Shown: positions 18,288 through 28,236, numbered from the stretch's first letter. The stretch: DNA of 59,087 nt from Pseudomonadota bacterium (GCA_023431055.1 JAEYXX010000116.1:1-59087), one strand, 5' to 3'. The notes: generated from the letters alone by a model not told the origin. Numbers and translations are program-made.

Positions 18288-19415
18288 ATGACCGACGCCG
18301 AAGTACCGCGCCAGCCCAATACCTTCGCGCTCTGGCGCGAAGTGGACGACACCCGTATCCGCACGCGCCTGGGCGGTTTCTTCTACCTGCTCGCCTGGCT
18401 GCTGACCTGGGCCTTCAGTCATGCACCGGACGAGCGGCTTCTCAGCGGCGTGCTGGGTTGTGCACTGTTCGGCGCACTTCTGGCAGCGCGACTGCTGCAC
18501 CGTCCCGATGGTCTCGACAGCCCCGAGCAGTTGCAGCGCTGGCTGGATCGGCATTGGGGGCTGATCCTGCTGACCGCGCTGTGCTGGGGTCAGGCGCATG
18601 CCCTGGCGCTATACAGCGATGCCTACAACGACTCGGAAATGATCGCCACCCTGGCCACGGTAGCCTTCAGCACGGCGATGACTTTCAACTTCGCCATGCG
18701 CCGTGGCCGCGCCCTGCTGGCCCTGGCTCTGCTCTACCTGCCGGGCCTGGCGGTGATGACGATGAACTGGCAGCAACAGCACGCGATGTTGATCACCCTG
18801 GCCTTTTACCTCAGCTATCTGGTTCTGGTGCTCGGTCGCAACCATCGCGAGTACCGCGCCACGCTGGACCTCGAGCTGAAACTGCTGGAACAGAAGAGCC
18901 AGCTCGATCTGCTCAGCCGCACCGACAGCCTGACGCAACTGGGCAACCGCTATCAGTTCAACAACCTGTTTCCCAGCCTGGTGGCCAACGCCGTGCGCCA
19001 GGGCGAACCACTGTCGCTGGTGCTGATGGACATCGACTTCTTCAAGAAAGTGAACGACGAGTACGGCCATGCCGGCGGCGACGCCTGCCTGAGTGCCTTT
19101 GCCGAGCGCATGCGCAAGGTGTTTCGCCGTGACGGAGACGCCTTGCTGCGCCTCGGCGGCGAGGAGTTCGGCGTGCTACTGCCGAGCACCACCCTGGCTC
19201 AGGCCTGGGATCTGGCCGAGCGCTTTCGCAAGGAGCTGGAAACGGAAGGCCTGCCGCTGGCCGGTCAGCGCCTGGCGCTGACCACCAGCCTGGGTGTCGG
19301 CTGTTTCAGCAGCCGTCATGATGGCGACGCTGATGCGTTCTTCCGCCGCGTCGACGGCGCCCTGTATCGCGCCAAACGCGAAGGCCGCAACCGCCTGGTC
19401 GCGGCAGATCATTGA
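18288..19415 (+). CDS. Membrane-bound GGDEF diguanylate cyclase
   Basis: A 375-residue c-di-GMP synthase. About six hydrophobic segments fill residues 25-185, and a short helix leads into a GGDEF domain from residue 210. The active-site motif is GGEEF at 290-294 with metal-binding and base-recognition residues intact (DIDFFKKVNDEYGHAGGD). The inhibitory I-site RxxD is at 281-284, so product feedback is expected. It is divergent from fdnG. The sensory signal of the membrane part is unknown. Confidence 0.9.
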   Translation: MTDAEVPRQPNTFALWREVDDTRIRTRLGGFFYLLAWLLTWAFSHAPDERLLSGVLGCALFGALLAARLLHRPDGLDSPEQLQRWLDRHWGLILLTALCWGQAHALALYSDAYNDSEMIATLATVAFSTAMTFNFAMRRGRALLALALLYLPGLAVMTMNWQQQHAMLITLAFYLSYLVLVLGRNHREYRATLDLELKLLEQKSQLDLLSRTDSLTQLGNRYQFNNLFPSLVANAVRQGEPLSLVLMDIDFFKKVNDEYGHAGGDACLSAFAERMRKVFRRDGDALLRLGGEEFGVLLPSTTLAQAWDLAERFRKELETEGLPLAGQRLALTTSLGVGCFSSRHDGDADAFFRRVDGALYRAKREGRNRLVAADH

Positions 19416-19597
19416 AGTTCGCCGCGACAAGTCTGCGCGTTTCCTCTGCGCTGCTGGCCTGCGCCGCTCAAGTCAGGCGAAGCGGCAAACCGTCCTCTCA
19501 GCGGCGATAGGCAGTGCACCGGATTGCTGGCTGGATTCGACACCTGGACTGCGACAAGCGGCCCCCGTCGCTTTCAGACATGTGGACGATCGCCCCT

Positions 19598-20365
19598 TCA
19601 CGGCAGCAGGTCCCGGTCGGCCTGCAATCCGGCGGGCGGCTCATTGGGAAACCAGCGCAGATGGATACGCGCGAAGCTGCCGTCGCGCTTCATCGCATCG
19701 AGCTCAGCCTGCCAACGCTGCACCCGCATCGGGTCGGTGCCGAGTGAGAAGGCGATATAGCTGCTGGTGCGCATGAAGGTATGCACAGGCTGCAAGGCAT
19801 CCGGCGCCGCGCCCACCTCCTGCAGCAGGCCGGGCAGCAGCTGGTCCTCGTAGACCATCAGAGGCACCCGCCCCAGCAGGGTCATGCGCACCATCTCGTG
19901 GGGTTTGGGTACCAGCTCCAGGTTGTTGAAGCCCAGCCGCACCAGCACCTGATGCGAATACCTGTCACGCGGCACGGCGATTCGCCCCAGTTGTCGGGCC
20001 TCTTCCAGGGTGGTGACCGGCAATGCCTCGCCGCTGCGTGCGTACAGGGTGGTGCTGGTACTGATGATCGGCCCAACCCAGCGGAACAAGGTCTCGCGCT
20101 CCGGGGTGCGCACTGTCACGAACAGACCGACATCGGGCTGGATGGTCGCCATCCGGTAGCCGCGCGCCCAAGGCACACTGAGAATCTGCGCACGGCTGTC
20201 GGTACGCTGCAGCAACTCCCTCACCACCTCGACAGCCATCCCCTCGAGCTCGCCGGCCTGGCTGTAGTTGATGGGCGGATTCTCTTCCGTATAGAGCACC
20301 AGCTCCCTCGCCGGGAGTTCGGCGCAGAGCAGCGACAACAGCAGCAGATGCAGCAACCTGGTCAT
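19598..20365 (-). CDS. Periplasmic substrate-binding protein, SBP_bac_3 type
   Basis: A 255-residue exported solute-binding protein with a signal peptide of about 18 residues. The mature protein begins RELVLYTEENPPINY, typical of amino-acid-type periplasmic binding proteins, and has two alpha/beta lobes. The start at 20365 is chosen because it gives the signal peptide; an upstream extension adds non-hydrophobic residues. No ABC permease or ATPase gene is adjacent, so it may act alone as a sensor or ligand presenter. It is read in the same direction as pbpC, 63 bases downstream. Confidence 0.8.
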   Translation of the reverse strand: MTRLLHLLLLSLLCAELPARELVLYTEENPPINYSQAGELEGMAVEVVRELLQRTDSRAQILSVPWARGYRMATIQPDVGLFVTVRTPERETLFRWVGPIISTSTTLYARSGEALPVTTLEEARQLGRIAVPRDRYSHQVLVRLGFNNLELVPKPHEMVRMTLLGRVPLMVYEDQLLPGLLQEVGAAPDALQPVHTFMRTSSYIAFSLGTDPMRVQRWQAELDAMKRDGSFARIHLRWFPNEPPAGLQADRDLLP

Positions 20366-20428
20366 CGCGTCCCACTCGTCCGGCCGGCCCGTTGAGTTTA
20401 GACAGCGAAACGCCACCCTGGCGACCGC

Positions 20429-22750
20429 TCAGTCGGTGATCTCGAACTGCACACGGGCGGTCTGCCCTGCCTCGTCGAGCACGCTGAGCTGATGTCTGCC
20501 GCTGTCGAAAGGCTGATTGAAGGGCTCATCCTGGGCGCTTTCGCCTAGTGGTCGACCATCGAGAAACCACCAGCGCCGCCCACCGCCCCCCAGAGCCGAC
20601 AGGCTGAGGCGCAGCGGTTCATGATTGCCCTGCGGTCGGCGCAGGCGATCACCATCACGCACGCCGACGATGGACAGCGGGGCTACCTGGCTGCTGCCCG
20701 GCGGTGGACAGCCGGGATCGATACCCGGCATGCGCGCGGCACGCCGCTCCCGGCGCGGCAACCAGGGCTCCAGCGGAGCAGGCCACAACACCAGCTCGCG
20801 CGCCTCGGCGCCTGCGCAGGTGGGCCCGACACGATGCCCCTCGGCATTGACCCAATAACGTTCGCGCAGGCCGCTGCCCAGCGGCTGGTCGGCGGCCTGC
20901 AGGGTCGGCGGCGTGGTGCCCTCCAGCGTCCAGGCAAAGCGCAGGCGACGACAGTTGGAGTCATCCCTGCTCATCGGCTGCCCCAACGGCCAGCAGATGG
21001 CGGCCACGCCGACCTCGGCCGGCTGCGGATCGGCCGGTGCGGCGATACCGCGCTGACTGTCGCGATTGACCAGCAGATCATGCACCTGCAACAGCAGCGG
21101 CGCCGCCGATGCCAGGCCGAACTGACCGGGCACCGGGGTACCGTCCGGTCGACCGATCCAGACCCCGATCAGATGGCGCGGCCCGACACCAATGGCCCAG
21201 GCATCGCGAAAGCCATAGCTGGTGCCGGTCTTCCAGGCCAGGGTCGGGCGCTGCGCCAGCTGTGCGCGCGGGTCACGATCCGGTCGCGCCTGGCCGCTGA
21301 GGATACGGCGGATGATCCAGGCCGAACCGGGTGACAGCAGCCGGCGCTCACGCAATTCATCGTCTGGCTGCAAACGTGGCTTGGCCGCCATACCACCGCG
21401 GGCGAAGGCACTGTAACCGGCCACCAGGGATTCCAGCCGCGAGCCACCGCCACCTAGGATCAGCGCCAGGTTGGGCTCGGCCAGTGCCGGCAGACGGATC
21501 GGCAGCCCCGCGCTGCGCAGCTCGCCGGCAAAACGTTTCGGCCCGTAGGCTTCGAGCAGTTGCACGGCGGGCAGGTTGAGCGAGGTGGCCAGGGCTTCGC
21601 TGGCCGACACCGGGCCAATGAAACCGGAGGCGAAGTTGCCGGGGCGGTAGTCGCCGTAATGCCGCGGCACGTCCTGCAGCAGTGACTCGGAGTGGATCAG
21701 CCCGGCATCCAGCGCCATGCCGTAAAGAAAGGGTTTGAGCGTCGAGCCGGGCGAACGCAGGGCGCGAACCATGTCGACGTGGCCAAAGCGCGAGGTGTCG
21801 CCGATATCCACCGAGCCGAGATAGGCGCGCACCGCCATGCTTTCGTGCTCCACCACCAGGATCGCCGCCGAGGTGCGTTCCGGCAGTCGCGCTCGCCAGC
21901 CCAGCAGCAAGTCTTCCAGGCGCTGCTGCAAGCCGGCATCGAGGGTGGTGCGAATCAGCGGCGGGCTGCCGCCGCGGTTCAGCCGCCGCGCCAGCAAGGG
22001 CGCCAGGCTCGGCTCGCGGCGCGGGGCGAGGAATACCGGCTCTTCCAGCGCTTCGTCCACCTGCGCCTGCGGCCACACCTGAAACTCGCCCAGGCGACGC
22101 AGCACCTTGTCCCGCGCCGCCTGGGCACGCTCGGGATGGCGATCCGGGCGCAGCCGGCTGGGGGCTTGTGGCAGCACGGCAAGCAGCGCGGCATCGGCGC
22201 GGGTGAGCTGGCTGGGTGGCTTGCCCAGGTAACTCCAACTCGCGGCGGCCACGCCTTGCAAGGTGCCGCCAAAAGGCGCGCGATCCAGATACAGCGCGAG
22301 GATTTCGTCCTTGGACAGATGCCACTCCAGCTGCGCCGTGCGCCATAGCTGCTTGAGCTTGCCGGGCAGGTCACGGCCATGCGGATCAAGCAGCCGCGCC
22401 ACCTGCATCGACAGCGTGCTGCCACCAGATACCACGCGTCCGCCGGTCAGGTTCTGCCAGGCCGCGCGCCCCAGCGCCAGCGGGTTCACCCCGGGATGAT
22501 GGCGAAACCAGCGATCCTCGTAGGTCAGCAATGCCTCGAGGTAATAGGGCGACACTTCGTCCGGCGTCACCGGGTAGCGCCACACGCCGTCACGGTCGGC
22601 GAAACGCCACAATGGCGTGCCGTCTTCGGCCAGCACCACGCGGGCCAGGTCGTCCTCGGGCAGGGGCAGCGGGAAGAGGCGGTCGGCTAGCCAGAGCAGG
22701 GCCAGGGGGAGCAGGAGGATAAGGAGCCAGCGGCGGGTTAGACGAGGCAT
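20429..22750 (-). CDS. pbpC: Penicillin-binding protein 1C
   Basis: A 773-residue class A-type peptidoglycan synthase with one N-terminal transmembrane helix (WLLILLLPLALLWLADRLF). The glycosyltransferase domain shows EDRWFRHHPGVNPLALGRA and GGSTLSMQ. The transpeptidase domain shows SPGSTLKPF (SxxK), a SxN-type TSLN and KTGTSYG. The last 95 residues match the PBP1C C-terminal beta domain. The start at 22750 precedes the membrane helix, and its ribosome binding region GGGGGAGAGG lies inside a CT-rich repeat. In E. coli pbpC follows yfhM directly; here a DUF559 gene and repeats separate them. Confidence 0.93.
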   Translation of the reverse strand: MPRLTRRWLLILLLPLALLWLADRLFPLPLPEDDLARVVLAEDGTPLWRFADRDGVWRYPVTPDEVSPYYLEALLTYEDRWFRHHPGVNPLALGRAAWQNLTGGRVVSGGSTLSMQVARLLDPHGRDLPGKLKQLWRTAQLEWHLSKDEILALYLDRAPFGGTLQGVAAASWSYLGKPPSQLTRADAALLAVLPQAPSRLRPDRHPERAQAARDKVLRRLGEFQVWPQAQVDEALEEPVFLAPRREPSLAPLLARRLNRGGSPPLIRTTLDAGLQQRLEDLLLGWRARLPERTSAAILVVEHESMAVRAYLGSVDIGDTSRFGHVDMVRALRSPGSTLKPFLYGMALDAGLIHSESLLQDVPRHYGDYRPGNFASGFIGPVSASEALATSLNLPAVQLLEAYGPKRFAGELRSAGLPIRLPALAEPNLALILGGGGSRLESLVAGYSAFARGGMAAKPRLQPDDELRERRLLSPGSAWIIRRILSGQARPDRDPRAQLAQRPTLAWKTGTSYGFRDAWAIGVGPRHLIGVWIGRPDGTPVPGQFGLASAAPLLLQVHDLLVNRDSQRGIAAPADPQPAEVGVAAICWPLGQPMSRDDSNCRRLRFAWTLEGTTPPTLQAADQPLGSGLRERYWVNAEGHRVGPTCAGAEARELVLWPAPLEPWLPRRERRAARMPGIDPGCPPPGSSQVAPLSIVGVRDGDRLRRPQGNHEPLRLSLSALGGGGRRWWFLDGRPLGESAQDEPFNQPFDSGRHQLSVLDEAGQTARVQFEITD

Positions 22751-22755
22751 ACAGG

Positions 22756-22798
22756 ACCCTCTCCCCCAACCCCTCTCCCATAAATGGGAGAGGGGAGC
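22756..22798. repeat. CT-rich repeat, copy 1 (CCCTCTCCC family)
   Basis: The unit reads CCCTCTCCCCCAACCCCTCTCCC, then ATAAAT, then GGGAGAGGGG, so its right half is a hairpin. It abuts the pbpC start. It is in the same orientation as copy 2 across the DUF559 gene. Confidence 0.85.
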
Positions 22799-22831
22799 CG
22801 ATCTGCGTTTTGCCAAGACTTGTGGCGACAC

Positions 22832-23176
22832 TCACAAGTCGCTTTGCTCGCCGAGTTCAAGGCGAATCTGTTCAAGTACGGCCTCGGTTTCCGCCAGTAC
22901 CTGATGATTCCAGAAACGCAGCACACGATAGCCTCGACTCTCCAGATAATGCTCACGTTGTTGGTCGTATTCGGTCTGCTGCTGGTGTTGGCCACCGTCC
23001 AGTTCGATGACCAGCCAGCATTCGGTGCAGATGAAGTCGACGATATAGGGGCCAATGGGTTTCTGCCGTTTGAACTTCAGGCCCAGGAAGCGGTGGGCAC
23101 GCAGGTAATACCAGAGCCGTAGCTCGGCATCAGTCATGTCACGGCGCAGGCGTTTGGCGTTGTCGAGTAGTGTCAT
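22832..23176 (-). CDS. DUF559 family endonuclease-like protein
   Basis: A 114-residue protein of the DUF559 family, related to very-short-patch repair and other PD-(D/E)xK nucleases. The likely catalytic region is GPYIVDFICTECWLVIELDG (Asp of VDF, Glu/Asp of IELD), followed by GGQH. The N-terminus AKRLRRDMTDAELRLWYYLR is characteristic. The start at 23176 follows AGGAACC; an in-frame extension reaches into the flanking repeat and is less likely. Direct copies of a CT-rich repeat flank it at 22756-22798 and 23200-23251, and it interrupts the pbpC-yfhM pair. The biological role of this family is not settled. Confidence 0.85.
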   Translation of the reverse strand: MTLLDNAKRLRRDMTDAELRLWYYLRAHRFLGLKFKRQKPIGPYIVDFICTECWLVIELDGGQHQQQTEYDQQREHYLESRGYRVLRFWNHQVLAETEAVLEQIRLELGEQSDL

Positions 23177-23199
23177 GGTTCCTACTTGAACCGGGTTTG

Positions 23200-23251
23200 C
23201 CCTCTCCCCAACCCTCTCCACTAGGCGTGCCCCCAATAAATGGGAGAGGGA
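23200..23251. repeat. CT-rich repeat, copy 2, with internal insertion
   Basis: CCCTCTCCCCAACCCTCTCC, then about 17 extra bases (ACTAGGCGTGCCCCCAA), then TAAATGGGAGAGGGA. It has the same order and orientation as copy 1, with the hairpin loop expanded. It borders the start side of the DUF559 gene. Confidence 0.8.
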
Positions 23252-23290
23252 GCTTGTCCGTGCAATGTCTCAGGGCCGCGCGCTGATGTG

Positions 23291-23333
23291 CTCCCCTCTC
23301 CCGCTTGCGGGAGAGGGGCTGGGGGAGAGGGCC
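23291..23333. repeat. CT-rich repeat, copy 3, inverted
   Basis: CTCCCCTCTCCCGCTTGCGGGAGAGGGGCTGGGGGAGAGGG-type unit in opposite orientation to copies 1 and 2. It lies five bases before the yfhM stop codon, just downstream of that gene, and could act as its terminator hairpin. Confidence 0.8.
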
Positions 23334-23337
23334 GCTT

Positions 23338-26300
23338 TTACTGCCCCCTCACCACCAACGACGACGGCGCACTACCCAGCGCCTGCCAGCTCGGCCGGTA
23401 CATGGACTCCACCTGCGGTGGCGGCACCCGGTAGCTGCCGGGCGTTACCGCACGGGCCAGGTAGAGAAGATGAGTGGTGCCGTAACTATCCACGTCCACC
23501 GCTGCCACGTAGCGATCGCCACGGTACTCCTGGTGCTTGATCCGCGCGTTCTGCATCGACTGGCGCCACTCCTTGACGTTGCTACCGGCGTCATCGAGGC
23601 TCGCCGCGCTTTGCGCGAGGTTCTGGTTTTCCAGCTCCAGGCCGGCCGGCAGCAGGTCGACGACCAGCGCGTCCGGTACGCGCTGCTTGGCCCGCACGGC
23701 CAGGTGCACCAGCACCAGCTCGCCGCTGTCCAGGCGCTGCAGATCGAGCGGACGGCCGTCCATGCCAAGGTATTCGCGCTCGATGCTGAGGTTCTCGCCA
23801 CCGGCGCGTGGCGCCTGGCTCGGATAACCAGACAGGGTCAGTTGCTGATACAGCTTGGTGCTGCCGGCATTGTTCACGCTCAGTGGTTCGGCCAGTTCGT
23901 CACGCTCCAGCTTGATACCGGGCTGCTGGTTGCTCAGCTCGAACTGAAAGGCACCGCTGGCCAGCTTGGCGCTCCAGGCCTGCTCGGGTTTGCCGAGAAT
24001 GCCGCGACCGGCGAGGAACAGCGAATTGCGCTCCTGAGTCGATAGCCAGCGCTGGCCTGCCAGTTCGTCTGCCAGGTTGAACAGACGCTGCTCGCGCTGC
24101 CCGGCCGCCAGGTCGTGCTCTTCCAGCAGGGCGAGGATCAGCGCCTGGTCACGCAACGGGCTACCGTAGTCGGCCATCCAGCGTTCGCCATCGCGCTGCT
24201 GGATCAAGCCCTGGTTCAGCGCCTGCTCGGCACGCGGCGCATCGCCCATCAGCTTCAGCGCGGCGGCCAGTTGCACCAACGGCATGCCGGAACGCGCTTC
24301 GCTGCGGCGGTCGAACAGGCTGCGCAGGGCGCCCAGCGGCGCCTGCTGGCTGCGCGCCAGAACGTAGCCGGCATAGGCCTGCACGGCGAAGCGGGTGTGG
24401 GCGAAGTCCTGGCTGTAGCTGGCCTCGATCAGGCTGCTCTGTTGCAGGTAGCGCAGCAGGCGATCATTGGCCTTCTTCAGCGCCTCCGGTGGCACGCCGA
24501 AGCCCTGCTCGCGGGCACGCAGGAGGAAATCGGTGACATAAGCGGTAAGCCAGTATTCCTCTTCGCTCTCGGCGCTCCACAGGCCGAAGCCACCGTTATA
24601 CCGCTGCATGCCGAGCAGGCGCTCGATGCCCAGCTCGATGCTCTTGCGCCGCTGTTCGTCCGGCTCGCCTTCCAGTCCCAGGCGCTTGAGGCTCGCGGCG
24701 TCGGCGTAGAGCGAGGGGTACAGGCCGCTGGTGGTCTGTTCCAGACACCCGTACGGATAGGCCTTGAGTGCACGGATCTGCTCACCGAGGTTCAGCGGCG
24801 GGCGGCTCGACAGCGCCAGCACCGCCTCCAGCCCGGCAGGCTCGAACTGGTCGAGGGTACCGGCCGGCATGGTCCAGGGCTCGCCCTCCCCCAGTACCGC
24901 ACGGAAGTGTTGCAGCTGCGCCGGGTAGGCCGGGCGAATGCCCAGCGTCCATTCGCGGCTGAAGTCAGCCAGATCCTCGTTCGGCAGCGCCAGGCCCTGC
25001 ACCTCGACATGGATTCGCCCCTGCCCCAGGCCGCCTTCGGCGCGCACCGGAATGCGCAAGGTGGTGCGCTGGCCATCCTTCAGGCTGATCGGCGACTCAC
25101 CCTTGCCGAGCAGGCGCAGCTGGCCCTCCACGCCGACCTGCACGTCGAGACTCTGCTCACTGCCGGACAGGTTGGTCAGGTCCAGCGCCAGAGTGGTTTC
25201 GTCACCGCCAGCGAGGAAGCGCGGCATCGACAGTTCGGCGATCAGCGGCGCGGCCACCACCGTCTTGGCCTCGGCCATGCCGAAGCGTTCGTCGGTCCAG
25301 GCCTGGGCCATCAGACGCAGTTCACCGTTGAAGTCGGGAATGTCCAGGCTGACTTCGCCCTCGCCCTTGTCGTTCAGTTTCAGCGCATCGCTCTGCAGGG
25401 CGACGATCAGCACACTGGTATCCGGGCGTTTGCCACCGGCGGCAAGGCCGGCATCACCACCGAAGGCCAGGCTGGCGACACGCCCCTGGGCTTCGATCAG
25501 CTGACCGTAGATATCCAGCTGGTCAGCGCCATAGGCCTTGCGCCCGAAGAAGTTGGCGAAAGGATCGGGCGTGGCATAACTGGTGATATTGAGGATGCCC
25601 ACGTCCACCGCGGCGACCAGTACATGCACCTTGTCAGGGATGCTGCCGTCGGCATTGCGTGCGCTGACCTTGACCTTCAGCGGCTGCTTGGGCCGCATCT
25701 TCTCTGGCGCCTCCAGGCTCACCGCCAGCTTGCGCGGGGCGCGTTCCAGCGGCAGGTGCAGCAGGCCGACCGCGCGTTTCGGAGTGACCTGCGCCTTGCG
25801 CTCACCCGGACGCACCACCAGGGCGCTGAGGTAGAGGTCGTGGCGCGCCCATTTCTTGTCGATGGGTAGCTCGAAGGTCTTGCCTTCGGCCGGCACGCTG
25901 ATTTCCTCCCACCACAGCGGCCCGTCGCTGGACTCGACCAGCAGGTAGCCGTTGCCGGCAGCCGGCGGGGTGACGGTGATCTTGGCCACCTCGCCGGCGG
26001 CATAGGCCGGCTTGTCCAGCGCCAGCTTGACCTGGTCCGGGCGCACCGCGCCGCCATCGGCATTGTCCTGCCAGCGGTAGCCAGCCCAGAAACGCAGGCT
26101 GCTGACCAGGCCGGTCTGGCTGTCCACCACCTCGACCCGATAAGGCCCCCACTCCACCGGGAAGCTGACCTTGGCGGTGCCACCAGCGGCGATTTTCAGC
26201 GGCTCGTCGCTGAGGGTGAGGAATTTCTCGTTGTAGTTGTGGCGCCAGCCTTCACCGTCGGAGAAGCTCCAGAAGTAGTCGCGGCGCTCACGCACCAGGC

Positions 26301-28236
26301 GCACGTTGAGGTTGTCGGCGGCCAGCTTGTTGCCGGAGGCATCGGCCACCAGGATTTCGAATTCGGCCAGGCTGTCGGCGTCGACTTCCTCGCCATCGAA
26401 CAGCCCGCGCACACCCGGCAGGCGCTCGGCTGGCCATACCGGCTGGACGATGCGGCGGGTGATCGGGCGGCCGCCGGACTCCTGCAGGCTGGCCTGGAGG
26501 ATCAGACGCAGCGGCGACTTGGCGTCACCCCAGCGGTTTTCCGGGCGCAGCACGGCGCGCCCCTGATCGTCGAGATTGACCGCGTCGAGCTCCTGGTCCT
26601 GGCTCAGGTCGGGCTCGGTGATATCGCCGAACTGGTAGCCCGGCAAGCTCGCCACTGCCTCACGCAGCGGGCGCACGTAGAGTTGCCCGGTCAGGCGATT
26701 ACCGGCGGCCGGTGCGCCGTAGAGGTAACGTCCGGTCACCGCGAACTCGGCGCTATCACCTGGTGCGTAGGGCTGGTCCTGGCCCTTGAGCTCCAGGGCC
26801 ATGCGCTCGGGCAGGAAGTCTTCGACGAGGAATTCGTAAAGCTGCGGGTTGCCGTCGCCCAGATCGAGCAACAACTGCCAGCGACCGGTCGGCGCCTCTT
26901 CGGCCAGCGGCAACTGATATTGATAGAGGCCGTTATCGCCAGCATTCCAGACGAACTTGCGGCTGACCTGCTCATCCGGACGGCGCACCTCGACGCTGAC
27001 CGGCTGAGCCTTGACCGGGCTGCCGTCGGCATCGCGCAGCAGGCCGTTGAGCAGCACGGTCTCGCCGGGGCGATACAGATCGCGCGGGCCGAACACGAAG
27101 AACTGCAGGGCATGCGCCTTGGGCCCGGCGATATCGAACTCGGCCAGGTCCAGCGCCGGGGTGTTCAGGCGCAGCAGGCTGGTCTGCTCGTCCTGCTTGG
27201 CCAGCAGCACCTGGGCCTTGGCCGGCAGCGGCAGTTGCGCATGGCCGGTCGAATCGGTCTTGCCTTCGGCGAGTAGCGCACCACTGCCATCGAGCAGTTC
27301 CAGCTGCACCCCGGACTGCGCCTTGCCACCTTCCAGCGCCTGGGTGAACACATCCAGACCGTCACGATAACGATGTGCGGAAAGGCCGATATCGCTCAGG
27401 GAAAACAGCGTCGCCGGCTGCGAGTAGCTGTAGCTGCCGGCCTCACGCATCACCGCCAGGTACACGCCCGGCTGCTTGAACGGCTCCAGGCCGGCGATGG
27501 GCAGCAGCAAGGTTTCACGGGTGTTGCGCGCCGGGTTGAGGTCGAAGCGCCCGCCATAGACCAAATCGGCCATCGGCAGCAGTTCGCGCGCCTCCCAGGT
27601 GTCCAGGTTGCTGGCCCGGCCCCAGCGGGACAGGAAGCGCGGCAGCGCCTCGGGCTTGATGCGGAAGAACTCGACGTTGACCTTGTCGACGTTCAGCGCG
27701 ATCACCGGTAGGCCTTCGGCCAGGCGGGTCGGCAGCAGCGAGCCACGGCTGGCGAAACCGACGCTGGCCTGCAGGTCGCGGGTTTCGAAACGGCTGACAT
27801 GCTCTTTGGCGAGTTTGCCACCACTGATCGACTTCAGCCCGGCATCGATGGTCAACGAGAGCTTGCGCTTGGGCTCCAGGTGACGCATGCGCAACTCACT
27901 GAGATTGTCAGTCAGCTCCCAGGCGCCATCGACCTTGCCCGAGACGCTGTCGACCAGATGCAGGCGTTCGGCGAAGGGCTGGTCGGGGTCCAGCGGGATG
28001 GAGAAGGTCACCGACAGCGCGCTGGCACCATCGAGCTGTACTTCGGAAACATCGACCACCTCCAGCTCGCGCCCGGCGTAGCGCTTGGCCAGCGCCTCGC
28101 GGTCGACCGCAGGCTTGGGCGCCTGCGGCTGTTGCGCGGCCGGAGCGGCTGGGGTCACTGTGGCAGGGGGCTGGGAGGAATCACAGGCGCTGAGCAGGGT
28201 CAGCACCAAGGCCAGAAGCAGTCCTTTGTTCGGCAT
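23338..28236 (-). CDS. yfhM: Alpha-2-macroglobulin family lipoprotein
   Basis: A 1632-residue bacterial alpha-2-macroglobulin that traps attacking proteases. The N-terminus is a lipoprotein signal with lipobox LSAC, and the mature protein starts CDSSQ. The thioester motif CLEQ is present at Cys1164 (YPYGCLEQTTS), so covalent trapping is possible. MG-type beta domains occupy most of the first 1000 residues, and the alpha/alpha toroid follows the thioester. Such proteins pair with PBP1C, which repairs the wall after a breach; here pbpC lies downstream on the same strand, 590 bp away. The start at 28236 gives the lipobox. Confidence 0.93.
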   Translation of the reverse strand: MPNKGLLLALVLTLLSACDSSQPPATVTPAAPAAQQPQAPKPAVDREALAKRYAGRELEVVDVSEVQLDGASALSVTFSIPLDPDQPFAERLHLVDSVSGKVDGAWELTDNLSELRMRHLEPKRKLSLTIDAGLKSISGGKLAKEHVSRFETRDLQASVGFASRGSLLPTRLAEGLPVIALNVDKVNVEFFRIKPEALPRFLSRWGRASNLDTWEARELLPMADLVYGGRFDLNPARNTRETLLLPIAGLEPFKQPGVYLAVMREAGSYSYSQPATLFSLSDIGLSAHRYRDGLDVFTQALEGGKAQSGVQLELLDGSGALLAEGKTDSTGHAQLPLPAKAQVLLAKQDEQTSLLRLNTPALDLAEFDIAGPKAHALQFFVFGPRDLYRPGETVLLNGLLRDADGSPVKAQPVSVEVRRPDEQVSRKFVWNAGDNGLYQYQLPLAEEAPTGRWQLLLDLGDGNPQLYEFLVEDFLPERMALELKGQDQPYAPGDSAEFAVTGRYLYGAPAAGNRLTGQLYVRPLREAVASLPGYQFGDITEPDLSQDQELDAVNLDDQGRAVLRPENRWGDAKSPLRLILQASLQESGGRPITRRIVQPVWPAERLPGVRGLFDGEEVDADSLAEFEILVADASGNKLAADNLNVRLVRERRDYFWSFSDGEGWRHNYNEKFLTLSDEPLKIAAGGTAKVSFPVEWGPYRVEVVDSQTGLVSSLRFWAGYRWQDNADGGAVRPDQVKLALDKPAYAAGEVAKITVTPPAAGNGYLLVESSDGPLWWEEISVPAEGKTFELPIDKKWARHDLYLSALVVRPGERKAQVTPKRAVGLLHLPLERAPRKLAVSLEAPEKMRPKQPLKVKVSARNADGSIPDKVHVLVAAVDVGILNITSYATPDPFANFFGRKAYGADQLDIYGQLIEAQGRVASLAFGGDAGLAAGGKRPDTSVLIVALQSDALKLNDKGEGEVSLDIPDFNGELRLMAQAWTDERFGMAEAKTVVAAPLIAELSMPRFLAGGDETTLALDLTNLSGSEQSLDVQVGVEGQLRLLGKGESPISLKDGQRTTLRIPVRAEGGLGQGRIHVEVQGLALPNEDLADFSREWTLGIRPAYPAQLQHFRAVLGEGEPWTMPAGTLDQFEPAGLEAVLALSSRPPLNLGEQIRALKAYPYGCLEQTTSGLYPSLYADAASLKRLGLEGEPDEQRRKSIELGIERLLGMQRYNGGFGLWSAESEEEYWLTAYVTDFLLRAREQGFGVPPEALKKANDRLLRYLQQSSLIEASYSQDFAHTRFAVQAYAGYVLARSQQAPLGALRSLFDRRSEARSGMPLVQLAAALKLMGDAPRAEQALNQGLIQQRDGERWMADYGSPLRDQALILALLEEHDLAAGQREQRLFNLADELAGQRWLSTQERNSLFLAGRGILGKPEQAWSAKLASGAFQFELSNQQPGIKLERDELAEPLSVNNAGSTKLYQQLTLSGYPSQAPRAGGENLSIEREYLGMDGRPLDLQRLDSGELVLVHLAVRAKQRVPDALVVDLLPAGLELENQNLAQSAASLDDAGSNVKEWRQSMQNARIKHQEYRGDRYVAAVDVDSYGTTHLLYLARAVTPGSYRVPPPQVESMYRPSWQALGSAPSSLVVRGQ

